This document shows positions 8,226 through 16,495 of a stretch of 64,000 nt of DNA, one piece after another (position 1 is the stretch's first letter; each line of letters opens with the position of its first letter). This DNA is from Cyclobacteriaceae bacterium (lineage in GTDB: Bacteria; Bacteroidota; Bacteroidia; Cytophagales; Cyclobacteriaceae). The stretch is from positions 62,001 through 126,000 of the forward strand of contig JANQKF010000033.1 of NCBI GenBank assembly GCA_028281285.1, in the 5' to 3' direction. The translations under genes and the position numbers were made by a program. The notes below the pieces were generated by a model. That model did not search any database. It saw only the letters and a program-made list of their open reading frames with translations, and was not told where the DNA came from.

Positions 8226-9173
8226 TCAATTGAATTCTCTTCCGAAATCTATTTTGTTTACAACATTGTTTAAGAGAATGGAAAGCTTTTTTGCACCAAT
8301 TTCTGACAAATGGTCAGCATCATAGAAATCATTTTTATCAAATGTTTTGTCCGACAACAAATTCAAATAGATCGTATTTGCATATTCTGAAGCTACTTTC
8401 TCCGAATATCCACACGTCATTTTAAGTTGTTCGTTATTTAAATTTTGTCTGTAGGTTTCGAATGCCGGAGGTGTGAATAAGACCAACAAAACATCATTCT
8501 TGATGCACCATTGGGATAAGTCCGTAAGGAATAGCAAGTTCTGTTGTAGAACAGTTCTGTACTCATTTTCTTTTGTATTGAAAGTATGCCTGACTGCAGC
8601 AGCTTTTCCTGATTTGAGAAGATTTTTTGATTTATAAGATTTATAGTTTTCCCCCCAGCCTAGATTTGAACTTCGTCTTTCCGAGTAGTTAGCATCCTTC
8701 ATATTTTTCAGTATCCTTTCAATATTTTTATCAAACGGAAGACTTAGCATTTCAAAATAATGTCTAAAGCGTTTATTGGGGATGTCATAATAGATTGTAT
8801 AATTTTTGCTTCGCCATGAATCTTCAGCGTTGTCCAATTTAAGCCAAAATGAAAAGTATGAAATTGGTAAATAAATTGTTTTCAGTTTTACAAAGTCATC
8901 CTTATACTTCAACCATAGCCTTTGATCATAATCTAGCGATTGTGAAACATGACCTGCGTTGAACGTGTTACTTGTGAAGTGCTCCGGATTGAGACCATAA
9001 AAACTATGAGAACTCCCCAAAATTAATGTTTCAATTTCACGCGAATGTTTATCCAAAAATTCGCATTTAAATACATAATCATTTGGGATTGTTCTTACAG
9101 CCAGCTCGAGAACAACTAAAACAAGGATGAGGAGAATTGAGAATGCCGAAGTTTTGACCAGAAACCGTTGCAT
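8226..9173 (-). CDS. Membrane-anchored SGNH-hydrolase-like protein
   Basis: 315 residues. Residues 8-26 form one membrane helix, so the rest is probably periplasmic. The SGNH/GDSL fold is suggested by LILGSSHSFYGLNP (nucleophile Ser in GSSH) near residue 50 and by the C-terminal catalytic-type block DFYDADHLSEIGAKKLS (Asp...His). This order recalls AlgJ/DltD-like proteins that act on O-acetyl or D-alanyl groups of surface polymers, but no partner MBOAT acyltransferase is adjacent. The gene and its surroundings are visibly AT-richer than the neighbouring blocks and lie next to a repeat cluster, which hints at recent acquisition. Substrate unknown. Confidence 0.65.
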   Translation of the reverse strand: MQRFLVKTSAFSILLILVLVVLELAVRTIPNDYVFKCEFLDKHSREIETLILGSSHSFYGLNPEHFTSNTFNAGHVSQSLDYDQRLWLKYKDDFVKLKTIYLPISYFSFWLKLDNAEDSWRSKNYTIYYDIPNKRFRHYFEMLSLPFDKNIERILKNMKDANYSERRSSNLGWGENYKSYKSKNLLKSGKAAAVRHTFNTKENEYRTVLQQNLLFLTDLSQWCIKNDVLLVLFTPPAFETYRQNLNNEQLKMTCGYSEKVASEYANTIYLNLLSDKTFDKNDFYDADHLSEIGAKKLSILLNNVVNKIDFGREFN

Positions 9174-9385
9174 GGTAGATTATAATGTAATTAAATTGTT
9201 AGATTATATTTTTCTATAAATAGAAATTTTAGGTTTTTATAGGATTCTGATAGTGCTTTTTGTTTTCTTGTGAAAAAAGATTTCTAACTACAAACACTTT
9301 CCTTAATTATACCATAAGTATGTATAAATTATCAGAGTAATTATATTGTTTTTGATCAGAGGGTGTAGATTTCTTTGACCGGAAC

Positions 9386-10420
9386 CTATTCTTCCCACCA
9401 CGGTTCGTTGTAATCCATCTCATAATCAATCGGTGCTCCAATTCGTGGAGTAATAATTGGTAATTGAGTTTCAGCCGCTTTTGTTACAAACCGCTTGATG
9501 GGATCTGTCCAATTATGTTGAGCCAGGGAAAACCCTCCCCAGTGTACGGCCATCGCTTTGGCTACTCTGGCATCAATAGCGGCTTGGACAGCCTCTTCAG
9601 GATACATGTGAATCAGATGCCAATTCTCATTGTATTGGCCGCATTCTATCCAGCCAAAATCAAAAGGGCCAAGTCGTTCTCCAACCTCTTTGAAATGTTT
9701 TCCATAGCCACCGTCTCCTGAGAAATAGAGGTTTTCATTGGCCGTCCTAAACACCCATCCTCCCCATAGCGATTTCGCTCGATCCTTCAGTCCACGACCG
9801 GAGAAATGGCGAGAAGGAGTGAAGGTAATTTCTATTTCCTCAAACGAGGTGTTATCCCACCAGTCAAATTCTCGAATTTTTGATGCGTTCACACCCCATT
9901 TGATCAAATGTCTTGCACAACCCAGTGCGACAAAGAATTGGGTTGTTTTAGGAATCAACTTCTCCATGCTTGCCAAGTCCAAATGGTCATAATGATCATG
10001 GGTAAGCAAGACAAGATCAATAGGAGGGAAGTCATCGATGAGATCGAGGGTATTCCTGGAAAACCTCTTGATTTTGAAAGGTGCTACGGGTGCAGCATCG
10101 GGTCCGAGCATAGGGTCAATGAGAATTGTCTTTCCTGCGATTCTTATCAATACCACCGAGTGGCCATACCATATGATTTTTGCAGTTTCACTTGGCGCTA
10201 GGAAAGCTTCTTTGTCAAAAGGAATAACCGGGATTGGATTTTTAGGTTCTCTTCCTTTGGTATCACAAAATTGCTTGTAAAACAGTTTGGGCATATTCTG
10301 GAAGCTGATATTCATATTCGTTTCTTCCAGGTTCATAAACTTCCCATCACGCCAATTCGATGACCGGCTGTATCTGTTGATCAACTCCGCTGTGGCTTTC
10401 CCCCCAAATTGTTTTTTCAT
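9386..10420 (-). CDS. NAPE-PLD-like metallo-beta-lactamase-fold hydrolase
   Basis: 344 residues, cytoplasmic by sequence. The metal site motif H141-D-H143-Y-D145-H146 is intact, and further blocks TPSRHFSGRG, LWGGWVF, LYFSGDGGYG, HMYPEEAVQAAID and AVHWGGFSLA follow in the order typical of the N-acylphosphatidylethanolamine phospholipase D / UlaG-like group. These enzymes hydrolyse phosphodiesters or lactones; in bacteria the substrates are mostly unknown. The start lies 6 bp after the stop of the AI-2E-family transporter gene, so both are probably one transcript. An alternative start at M30 or M36 would still keep the whole domain. Confidence 0.85.
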   Translation of the reverse strand: MKKQFGGKATAELINRYSRSSNWRDGKFMNLEETNMNISFQNMPKLFYKQFCDTKGREPKNPIPVIPFDKEAFLAPSETAKIIWYGHSVVLIRIAGKTILIDPMLGPDAAPVAPFKIKRFSRNTLDLIDDFPPIDLVLLTHDHYDHLDLASMEKLIPKTTQFFVALGCARHLIKWGVNASKIREFDWWDNTSFEEIEITFTPSRHFSGRGLKDRAKSLWGGWVFRTANENLYFSGDGGYGKHFKEVGERLGPFDFGWIECGQYNENWHLIHMYPEEAVQAAIDARVAKAMAVHWGGFSLAQHNWTDPIKRFVTKAAETQLPIITPRIGAPIDYEMDYNEPWWEE

Positions 10421-10426
10421 AGTTGT

Positions 10427-11476
10427 CTATTGTGTATTGACCTGGGCGATATCATCAATATCCCCATTTTGTGAGAGCATAATCGCTGCCCTTCTTGTAT
10501 TTTCGAATTGAGAAAAGATGATCACCATCACCACGGTGATTGGCGTACTGAGTAGCATCCCTGTAATCCCCCAGATCTGTCCCCAAACGATTAAGGCCAC
10601 TATGGTTACCAAAGGACTTAGGTTCAGAGAATTCCCCATTACTTTTGGTTCGATCACATTACCGATGATCCATTCGATTAATCCCAGTCCGCCAAGGATG
10701 ATAAAGAATGGTGTGAATTCACCAAACTGCATCAGGCTAAACACGGCTGGGAAGATGGTAGCGATTAGTGAACCGATAGTTGGGATATAGTTCAACAGGA
10801 ACATTAACAGCGCCCAAAAGAAAGCTGAATCAACACCCATGATGAGAAGGAATACGTAACCGACTATTCCAGTCAACAGACTAACATAGGTCTTAAGTCG
10901 GATATAGCTTCCAAAGGATGAACCGATTCTGTTCAGAATGGTCGAAACCCGAGTGTATTCGGCAGCATCCTTAAACATCTTCTCGAGTTTTTGTTTAAAA
11001 CTTGATTCTTCCGAAAACATAAAGGCCGCATAGACCAGTATGATGATGGCGTTTCCAAAAATCCCTGAGATTGAATTCGCAATATCTCCCAATACCTCAC
11101 CATAATCAAAGCCCTCCATAGATGACTTTGCTGTTTCGTAGATGTCTACATCAAAAGCAGTATTAACGGATTCAAGAATCTTGTTCAGGTTTTCCTGGTA
11201 ACCCTCATAAGAGGCCAACAACTCCTCGACACTGGCTGTGATCAACGAGGACAAAACCCCTACTACAACTACCAACAGGATAAAAACTATAACATTGACC
11301 AACAAAGAAGGTAGCTTACTTCCAACCTTAGGAGTCTTTCGAACGAGGCTTTTGAGTGACTTGCCCAAAAACCACAGAATAACCCCAAAAACGAATGGAA
11401 TTAAAATGCTTTCAGCGAGTATCAATAAGGCAATAACACCTCCAATGCCGAGTATGGAGTAAGCTAAGTTTTTCAT
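10427..11476 (-). CDS. AI-2E/PerM-family membrane permease
   Basis: 349 residues with about eight hydrophobic segments: two close together at the N-terminus (6-40), one at 55-80, then a polar loop of about 70 residues, and a cluster in the C-terminal half including FFWALLMFLLNYIPTIGSLIA and the conserved-looking GQIWGITGMLLSTPITVV near the end. This layout matches the AI-2E transporter (PF01594) family, which includes autoinducer-2 exporters, Na+/H+ antiporters and permeases of unknown cargo. The name alone does not show AI-2 transport. It is the first gene of a two-gene leftward unit with the metallo-hydrolase. Confidence 0.85.
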   Translation of the reverse strand: MKNLAYSILGIGGVIALLILAESILIPFVFGVILWFLGKSLKSLVRKTPKVGSKLPSLLVNVIVFILLVVVVGVLSSLITASVEELLASYEGYQENLNKILESVNTAFDVDIYETAKSSMEGFDYGEVLGDIANSISGIFGNAIIILVYAAFMFSEESSFKQKLEKMFKDAAEYTRVSTILNRIGSSFGSYIRLKTYVSLLTGIVGYVFLLIMGVDSAFFWALLMFLLNYIPTIGSLIATIFPAVFSLMQFGEFTPFFIILGGLGLIEWIIGNVIEPKVMGNSLNLSPLVTIVALIVWGQIWGITGMLLSTPITVVMVIIFSQFENTRRAAIMLSQNGDIDDIAQVNTQ

Positions 11477-11545
11477 AGTCTAAGGCTTAAAAGAATCAAT
11501 CTTTAATATAATCAGAAGATTAGGAGATCGAATCAAGTACCAGCA

Positions 11546-12211
11546 CTATTCTTGTTCTGCCAATGCATCGATATCAGGGTTTTCCAAATGTTTGTTTTCC
11601 TGAGGGTGTAGAACAGATTTGATCATCGCCTTTCCAATATTTGGTCCGGTAGTAACAAACCGAGAATTCCTCATCAAATAGAGTAGGGGACGCATTGCTG
11701 CATAAAGCCGGCTTACCGAACCCTTGGAGGCTCGAACCCCCTTTTCCACAAGAATTCCTCCGGGGCGGAACATATAGGCATCTTTAAATCCTCTGTTGAG
11801 AATCATGTTCTCCGTTCTCCCCTTAACCCTGGCCCACATTTGTCGACCTTTCTCAGAACTATCGGTTCCGGCACCGGAAACATAGTTGAAAACCATTTCG
11901 GAGTTGAGTTCGAAAAGCACTTCAACCCAATGTGCGGTCAAGTCATAAGTGAGTTTGGTGTAGTCTGCTTCCTTCATCCCAACTGCAGATACGCCCATAC
12001 AATGAAAGATTGCATCATAACCCTCTAATTCACTTCTAATAGGTGTGATATCAAGAAAGTCCTTATGAATAACTTCCTTGACTTTTGGATGATCAATTCC
12101 TACTGGCCTTCGGTTGACCAGCAGGATTGATTCGACTTCTTCACTTCGTATGGCTTCCAGGAGGACCGATTTCCCCACCATTCCTGTAGCTCCTGTGATG
12201 ATGACTTTCAT
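11546..12211 (-). CDS. NAD(P)-binding atypical SDR-like oxidoreductase
   Basis: 221 residues. The Rossmann start is clear: MKVIITGATGMVGKSVL with GATGMVG as the dinucleotide-binding loop. FNYVSGAGTDSSEKG and the following WARVKGRTE segment fit the Ser and Lys positions of atypical SDRs of the NAD(P)H-binding group (HTATIP2/YbjT-like). No catalytic Tyr-xxx-Lys pair is evident, as is usual in this subgroup. It starts 7 bp after the stop of the classical SDR gene at 12219-13037 and is therefore probably under the same TetR-type control. Substrate unknown. Confidence 0.8.
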   Translation of the reverse strand: MKVIITGATGMVGKSVLLEAIRSEEVESILLVNRRPVGIDHPKVKEVIHKDFLDITPIRSELEGYDAIFHCMGVSAVGMKEADYTKLTYDLTAHWVEVLFELNSEMVFNYVSGAGTDSSEKGRQMWARVKGRTENMILNRGFKDAYMFRPGGILVEKGVRASKGSVSRLYAAMRPLLYLMRNSRFVTTGPNIGKAMIKSVLHPQENKHLENPDIDALAEQE

Positions 12212-12218
12212 TTGGGTA

Positions 12219-13037
12219 CTAATTTAAATCAAACATGGCTTTGACATTGCCAATCATGGTGGCATCATCAAACTGCTTTCGATTAGCCATTAACATCACT
12301 GCATCTTCACCTGCTTCATAGCGAAGTTTATCGGTGCCATCAGTAATGGCTTCGTAAATTTTCTCGGCTACTACAATTGGCTCTGAAGCGTTATTCAACG
12401 CGTTGCCAAACCCTTCCCAAAGCTTTTGTACCGTGGGTTGGTACTCAGCCATACTTTCGTCATTACTAAAATCAAATGAACGGCCCGCAAAGTCAGTAGC
12501 AATAGCTCCCGGCTCTACGATCTTCACCTTAATGCCGATTTGGCTCAATTCGTAAGTTAATGCTTCTGAAATGCCTTCCACTGCGAATTTGGTTCCATGA
12601 TATAGTGAACCTAAGGGGAATGTCATCTTGCCTCCGATAGATGAGATATTGACAATCGTACCACTTTGGTTGGCTCGAAAGTGAGGGAGTATTGCTCTGG
12701 TTACATCGAGAAGCCCAATGACATTGGTGTTGAATTGACGGACCATATTCTCTCTTTGAAACGCTTCCAGTGGTCCATAGGCACCATACCCTGCATTGTT
12801 TACTAAGGCATCAATCTGACCAAAGTTGGCAATCCCTTCCTTAATCGCACTGTTGATCGAATCGAGGTCAAGTACATCAAGCCTGGTGACCAATACATTG
12901 TCTAATTGATTTAACTCTTCTTCCTTTTCAGGTGATCGCATGGTCGCGATTACATTCCATCCTTGTTCTTGAAAGTGCTTTGCAGTAGCCTTGCCAATGC
13001 CTGCACTTGATCCTGTAATTAAAACTGTTTTACCCAT
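12219..13037 (-). CDS. Classical short-chain dehydrogenase/reductase
   Basis: 272 residues. All landmarks of a classical SDR are visible: TGSSAGIG cofactor loop at 9-15, NNAG at 80-83, catalytic Ser132/133 in NISSIGG, and Y146-x3-K150 in YHGTKFAVEG. Such enzymes reduce carbonyls or oxidise alcohols with NAD(P)(H); the sequence does not reveal the substrate. A palindrome at 13057-13068 resembling the TetR operator lies just upstream, so the gene is probably repressed by the adjacent regulator and induced by a small molecule, together with the 221-residue oxidoreductase downstream. Confidence 0.88.
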   Translation of the reverse strand: MGKTVLITGSSAGIGKATAKHFQEQGWNVIATMRSPEKEEELNQLDNVLVTRLDVLDLDSINSAIKEGIANFGQIDALVNNAGYGAYGPLEAFQRENMVRQFNTNVIGLLDVTRAILPHFRANQSGTIVNISSIGGKMTFPLGSLYHGTKFAVEGISEALTYELSQIGIKVKIVEPGAIATDFAGRSFDFSNDESMAEYQPTVQKLWEGFGNALNNASEPIVVAEKIYEAITDGTDKLRYEAGEDAVMLMANRKQFDDATMIGNVKAMFDLN

Positions 13038-13056
13038 GATAGTTGTTATTTAATAT

Positions 13057-13068
13057 GTGAGTACTTAC
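13057..13068. promoter_or_regulatory. Probable TetR-family operator upstream of the SDR gene
   Basis: GTGAGTACTTAC is an inverted repeat with one mismatch (GTGAGT/ACTTAC). It lies 20 bp upstream of the SDR start at 13037, in the 51-bp gap after the regulator gene. The same half-sites GTGAGT and ACTTAC recur at 13619-13634 in front of the regulator itself, with a different central spacing. The match between the two sites is the main evidence. Confidence 0.55.
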
Positions 13069-13088
13069 TTATTTTTATTTAAAATTTT

Positions 13089-13616
13089 TTACAAATCATA
13101 TTTCTTCCAGAGATACTCCACCGGAGTCTGTATATCAAAATCATCCTGGAGATAAAACCGGGTAGTCATTCCGTCAAAGGCGTACATTAGAATTCTTGCT
13201 TCCTGCAAAGGATCGTCATAGCCTAATTTTTCTAAAGCCACGGTTAACGCCCTTTCTAATGGTTCTACTTTATGTTCCCCATAAATCTCGAGTTCCCATT
13301 TAATCTTATACTGGAGTTTCCAAAATGCAGCATCAGCTTCGTTTTGATTCATTTTCTGACCGATTTGAAGCGTTTTTCGCAAGACTTCCTTTGGATCGGT
13401 TTCTAAGACAATATCAGCAAACAAGACCTTGATTTTCTCTTCCCCTTGTTGGATGATAGCTTGCAATAAACCCTCCTTGTTTTCAAAATGACGAAAGATC
13501 AAGCCTTCGGAGACGCCAGCTTTCTTTGCTACCTTACTGGTGGAGGTAGCTTTGAAGCCCTCATGTGCAAAGAGGTCTAGTGCTGCGTTCAATATCTTTT
13601 CCTGTTTTTCAGTCAT
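13089..13616 (-). CDS. TetR/AcrR-family transcriptional regulator
   Basis: 175 residues. The N-terminal 60 residues are a textbook TetR HTH: KILNAALDLFAHEGFKATST, VAKKAGVSEGLIFRHFENKEGLLQA. The remaining all-helical part would be the ligand-binding and dimer domain. A palindrome at 13619-13634 sits immediately before the start codon, implying autorepression, and a related palindrome at 13057-13068 lies before the adjacent SDR gene. The likely regulon is therefore this gene plus the two oxidoreductases downstream. The effector is unknown. Confidence 0.88.
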   Translation of the reverse strand: MTEKQEKILNAALDLFAHEGFKATSTSKVAKKAGVSEGLIFRHFENKEGLLQAIIQQGEEKIKVLFADIVLETDPKEVLRKTLQIGQKMNQNEADAAFWKLQYKIKWELEIYGEHKVEPLERALTVALEKLGYDDPLQEARILMYAFDGMTTRFYLQDDFDIQTPVEYLWKKYDL

Positions 13617-13618
13617 TA

Positions 13619-13634
13619 GTGAGTGATCACTTAC
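13619..13634. promoter_or_regulatory. Probable TetR-family autoregulatory operator
   Basis: GTGAGTGATCACTTAC is a 16-bp inverted repeat matching 7 of 8 positions (GTGAGTGA/TCACTTAC). It ends 3 bp from the regulator start codon at 13616. The half-sites match the palindrome at 13057-13068. Confidence 0.6.
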
Positions 13635-13700
13635 AAATGTATTAATCGAAATTGAAACAAAAAAGTTTCAGAAAATTTAATTTTTCTCAACCAGGCGCTC

Positions 13701-13719
13701 CAAGCCCTCAAATTGAACA
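13701..13719 (-). repeat. Distal copy of the repeat flanking the GIY-YIG gene
   Basis: The 15 bases CCCTCAAATTGAACA at 13705-13719 recur exactly at 14240-14254, 535 bp away; 18 of 19 bases match over 13701-13719 versus 14236-14254. On the minus strand both copies read VQFEGL in the same codon frame. Here the reading continues through ERLVEKN to a TAA at 13677-13679, so this copy looks like a displaced 3' end of the glutamate-synthase-like gene. Confidence 0.6.
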
Positions 13720-13781
13720 CGTTCGAACATTTTTTTATTCTGAACAAAGTGAAGAATCTATAAGACTGATTAAATTTCCGA

Positions 13782-14120
13782 ATGTCTTCGGGTGTTTACT
13801 ACGTATACATTGTAACGAATAAGACTAAGACCGTCTTGTACACTCGTAGAACCAATGATTTAAGACATCGACTAGTGGAACATTGGCTTCAAAGAGGTAA
13901 TGGTAATACATTTACAGGCAGACACAATTGTCATAACCTCTTGTATTTTGAATCAACGAAATATGTCCTGAACGCTATTGAGAGGGAAAGGCAAATCAAG
14001 GGATGGATCAGAAAAAAGAAGGAAGCCATGATAAGTGACTTCAATCCTGAATGGAAATTTTTGAATGAAGAGATTATGGAATGGCCTCCTGAATTTGATT
14101 TTCACAGAAAGGAACTTTGA
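13782..14120 (+). CDS. Solo GIY-YIG endonuclease-domain protein with altered motif
   Basis: 112 residues, a single GIY-YIG domain of the UPF0213/YhbQ-like type. Visible blocks: VYYVYIVTN (GIY strand), VLYTRRTND (YIG strand), R30 in DLRHRLVEH, TGRHNCHNLLYFE, and E69 in ERERQIKGW, followed by EAMISDFNPEWKFLNEEI. In relatives the second motif reads YxG (for example LYTGVTND); here it is Y20-T-R22, so the glycine is replaced by arginine, and activity is doubtful. The gene lies between two direct repeats that copy the end of the neighbouring glutamate-synthase-like gene (13705-13719, 14240-14254), suggesting it came with an insertion. A better-preserved paralogue lies at 51844-52143. Confidence 0.85.
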   Translation: MSSGVYYVYIVTNKTKTVLYTRRTNDLRHRLVEHWLQRGNGNTFTGRHNCHNLLYFESTKYVLNAIERERQIKGWIRKKKEAMISDFNPEWKFLNEEIMEWPPEFDFHRKEL

Positions 14121-14217
14121 TTTTCAGACTCTTCGCAAACTCAGAGTAAAAAGCATAATTGAGCCTTTATCTGCCCACCTGCCAATTTTGACTTGAGAAT
14201 TTGAAGTTCCTTAAGCA

Positions 14218-15747
14218 TTATGACACTATAGATTGCAATCCCTCAAATTGAACAGGAACTTTGTCGTAATGATATATCTCCTTCAGAGAAGTCGTGTAAT
14301 TGTTGTCACCCATACTCATATTGACATCTTCCATGGTCATCTGACATGGGTGTTCGTACCCGGAAGCGTTGGTGATCTCCAAGGTTTCTTTTCTCAATGT
14401 CTTTACATAATTGTAAAAACGCTCCGATTTTAATGTGGGATCAATACCTGCCTGAAGCCATTTGTTTTGCGTAGCAACACCTGCAGGACAGCGATTGGTA
14501 TGGCAGACCTGGGCCTGAATGCAACCGATAGACATCATCGCTTCCCGGGCAACATTGATCAGATCAGCGCCAAGAGCAAAGGCCATCATAACACTTGACG
14601 GGAAACCTAACTTGCCAGAAGCAATGAATACGACTCGCTCTGTAAGGCCTTTTTTAGCAAAAATTTGATATACCTGGGTAAAACCGAAAATGAAAGGCAG
14701 TGACACATGATTGGCAAAGGAGGGAGGGGCTGCTCCGGTTCCTCCTTCTCCACCGTCAATTGCTATGAAATCCGGTCCGCTACCTCGCTCAAGCATTAGA
14801 TCGGTAAGTTCTTCCCACATTTCCATCTTACCCACGGCCGATTTAAAACCAACGGGTAATCCTGTGTTATCTGCAATATCTTCGATAAAGTCCAGTAAAG
14901 CTTCAGTGTCTGAAAAAGCGCTATGAGCGGCCGGAGATAAGACATCCTGACCCAATGGAATGCCTCTGATCTCTGCAATTTCCTTGGTGATTTTTGAGGC
15001 CGGTAGAACACCTCCTTTACCAGGTTTCGCGCCTTGGGAAAGTTTGATTTCTATTGCACGTATATATTCATGTTTTTCGACTAAGGCCTTCATTTTCTCC
15101 ATTGAGAATCTTCCGTTTTCATCCCTGACTCCGAAATAGGCGGTGCCGAAATGGAAAACCACATCTGCTCCATGCTGATGATGTTTTGATAATGATCCTT
15201 CCCCGGTATTATGGTAACATCCTGCTTTTTTGGCTCCTTTATTCAGTGATTCAACTGCTTTTGCGGACAGCGAGCCGTAACTCATGGCTGAAATATTCAC
15301 GATAGACTTTGGTCGGAACGGTCGCTTTCTTTGGTTATAGGCTCCCATTACTTTGGCACATGGTAGCAAGTCGGGTTTTGATTGATTAGGATGTCCTTCC
15401 GGCAATGCGTAGGGGATCATACTGGGCTTGATAAAAATGAACCCGGGAGTGTATTGGTCCTGATCGGTTCCAAAGCCCTGATAGTTGTTTTGCCTTTTTG
15501 ATGAGGCATAAACCCATGATCGCTGACTACGATTGAATGGAAGCTCTTCTCTGTTATTCGCCACAATATACTGGCGCATTTCAGGTCCGATTTTTTCGAG
15601 CATATATCGGAGATGACCTACAACCGGGAAGTTATGGATAATGGCATGTCTTCGCTGAATAACATCTCTTAGGGAGACTAAAAAAAGAAAGATCAACACC
15701 CATGCCCACCATGGAAAATTCGATAATGTTGAGAAAATAGTATCCAT
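14218..15747 (-). CDS. FMN-binding glutamate synthase-domain protein
   Basis: 509 residues. One N-terminal membrane helix (WWAWVLIFLFLVSLRDVI) precedes a full FMN/3Fe-4S barrel of the glutamate synthase large subunit: YGSLSAKAVESLNKGAKKAG, IKLSQGAKPGKGG, IAIDGGEGGTGAAPP, and the cysteine block CIQAQVCHTNRCPAGV that in GltB binds the 3Fe-4S cluster. It lacks the glutaminase domain, so it is a YerD-like stand-alone synthase domain rather than full GOGAT; its electron donor and exact reaction are unknown. The last codons (VQFEGLQSIVS) overlap a 15-bp repeat whose second copy is 535 bp downstream, past a GIY-YIG gene, so the 3' end may have been replaced by an insertion. Confidence 0.88.
   Translation of the reverse strand: MDTIFSTLSNFPWWAWVLIFLFLVSLRDVIQRRHAIIHNFPVVGHLRYMLEKIGPEMRQYIVANNREELPFNRSQRSWVYASSKRQNNYQGFGTDQDQYTPGFIFIKPSMIPYALPEGHPNQSKPDLLPCAKVMGAYNQRKRPFRPKSIVNISAMSYGSLSAKAVESLNKGAKKAGCYHNTGEGSLSKHHQHGADVVFHFGTAYFGVRDENGRFSMEKMKALVEKHEYIRAIEIKLSQGAKPGKGGVLPASKITKEIAEIRGIPLGQDVLSPAAHSAFSDTEALLDFIEDIADNTGLPVGFKSAVGKMEMWEELTDLMLERGSGPDFIAIDGGEGGTGAAPPSFANHVSLPFIFGFTQVYQIFAKKGLTERVVFIASGKLGFPSSVMMAFALGADLINVAREAMMSIGCIQAQVCHTNRCPAGVATQNKWLQAGIDPTLKSERFYNYVKTLRKETLEITNASGYEHPCQMTMEDVNMSMGDNNYTTSLKEIYHYDKVPVQFEGLQSIVS
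14236..14254 (-). repeat. Proximal copy of the repeat flanking the GIY-YIG gene
   Basis: CCCTCAAATTGAACA at 14240-14254, inside the last codons of the glutamate-synthase-like gene, is repeated exactly at 13705-13719. In this copy the reading frame continues as VQFEGLQSIVS and stops at 14218-14220. Confidence 0.6.
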
Positions 15748-15853
15748 TTTATTCTGATTAACACCTCTCCAAATTAGACGATTTTTCGAAGAGCCAATTT
15801 AATTTTTGAGGTTTTAAATCCCTTACGGATAATCGCTCTAACGGGCTGCTTCC

Positions 15854-16486
15854 TCATGTTAACTCGATCAGACCTTTTGGTGTTTGGATTTGTGCAATCA
15901 ATCTGATTTCATCGGATTCTACGACATCCATGTTGATGTTGATCCTTTGGAGAAGTAACCTTAGTGGAGCCGGGTTCGGGTGTGTTGATTTCAGATTAAT
16001 CAGTCGACAACCTTTGGGAAGGGTGGGAGTCGGGTTTCCATTCTCACCCCAATCAATAAAGAAGGGAATTAATCCATCGCCTAACACTAGATTCGGATCG
16101 GTCAGCTCCCATTGAAGTAGCTCTCCGGCTGGTGTTTTTCGGCTGCCTGCTTTGATTTGACCAATATCAATTCCTTGTTTGGAACATAATCTCTTTGTCG
16201 AAGTAAGGTCATTGGAGTAGGCCGCCCACCGGAAGAGTTTGGGCTTTGTGAGCTGATCGAGGTTCATCCATACCGCATCGACTTTCTGATCTGGGTCTGG
16301 GGCAATTATCTCCAGATAGGCAATTTCACCCAAACCGAGAAGTGCATTGTGAGTGCCATAGCCTGGGTGTTTTCCGCCAATAATAGGTTTGGCTCCCATC
16401 AAGTCATGAATATGATTGATACCCCATCCAAGATAAGGGACACCATAAAGAATATGATCGACAGGTAGTTTTTTCATCTGAGTCAT
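15854..16486 (-). CDS. Glyoxalase-like (VOC superfamily) domain protein
   Basis: 210 residues. The start VDHILYGVPYLGWGINHIHDLMGAKPIIGGKHPGYGTHNALLGLG and YLEIIAPDPDQ match the Glyoxalase-like domain 3 pattern: a first His for the metal (VDHI), a second around GTHNALL, and Glu in YLEII. The enzyme class is unassigned; relatives are often annotated only as VOC family protein. A start at M4 is equally possible. The gene stands alone, 106 bp past the glutamate-synthase-like gene start and followed upstream by a repeat element and a terminator. Confidence 0.75.
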   Translation of the reverse strand: MTQMKKLPVDHILYGVPYLGWGINHIHDLMGAKPIIGGKHPGYGTHNALLGLGEIAYLEIIAPDPDQKVDAVWMNLDQLTKPKLFRWAAYSNDLTSTKRLCSKQGIDIGQIKAGSRKTPAGELLQWELTDPNLVLGDGLIPFFIDWGENGNPTPTLPKGCRLINLKSTHPNPAPLRLLLQRININMDVVESDEIRLIAQIQTPKGLIELT

Positions 16487-16495
16487 CCGGAATTC

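Noticed and set aside
13677-13730. 17-codon leftward ORF ending ERLVEKN
   Set aside because: Not taken as a gene; best explained as a remnant of the neighbouring gene's 3' end.
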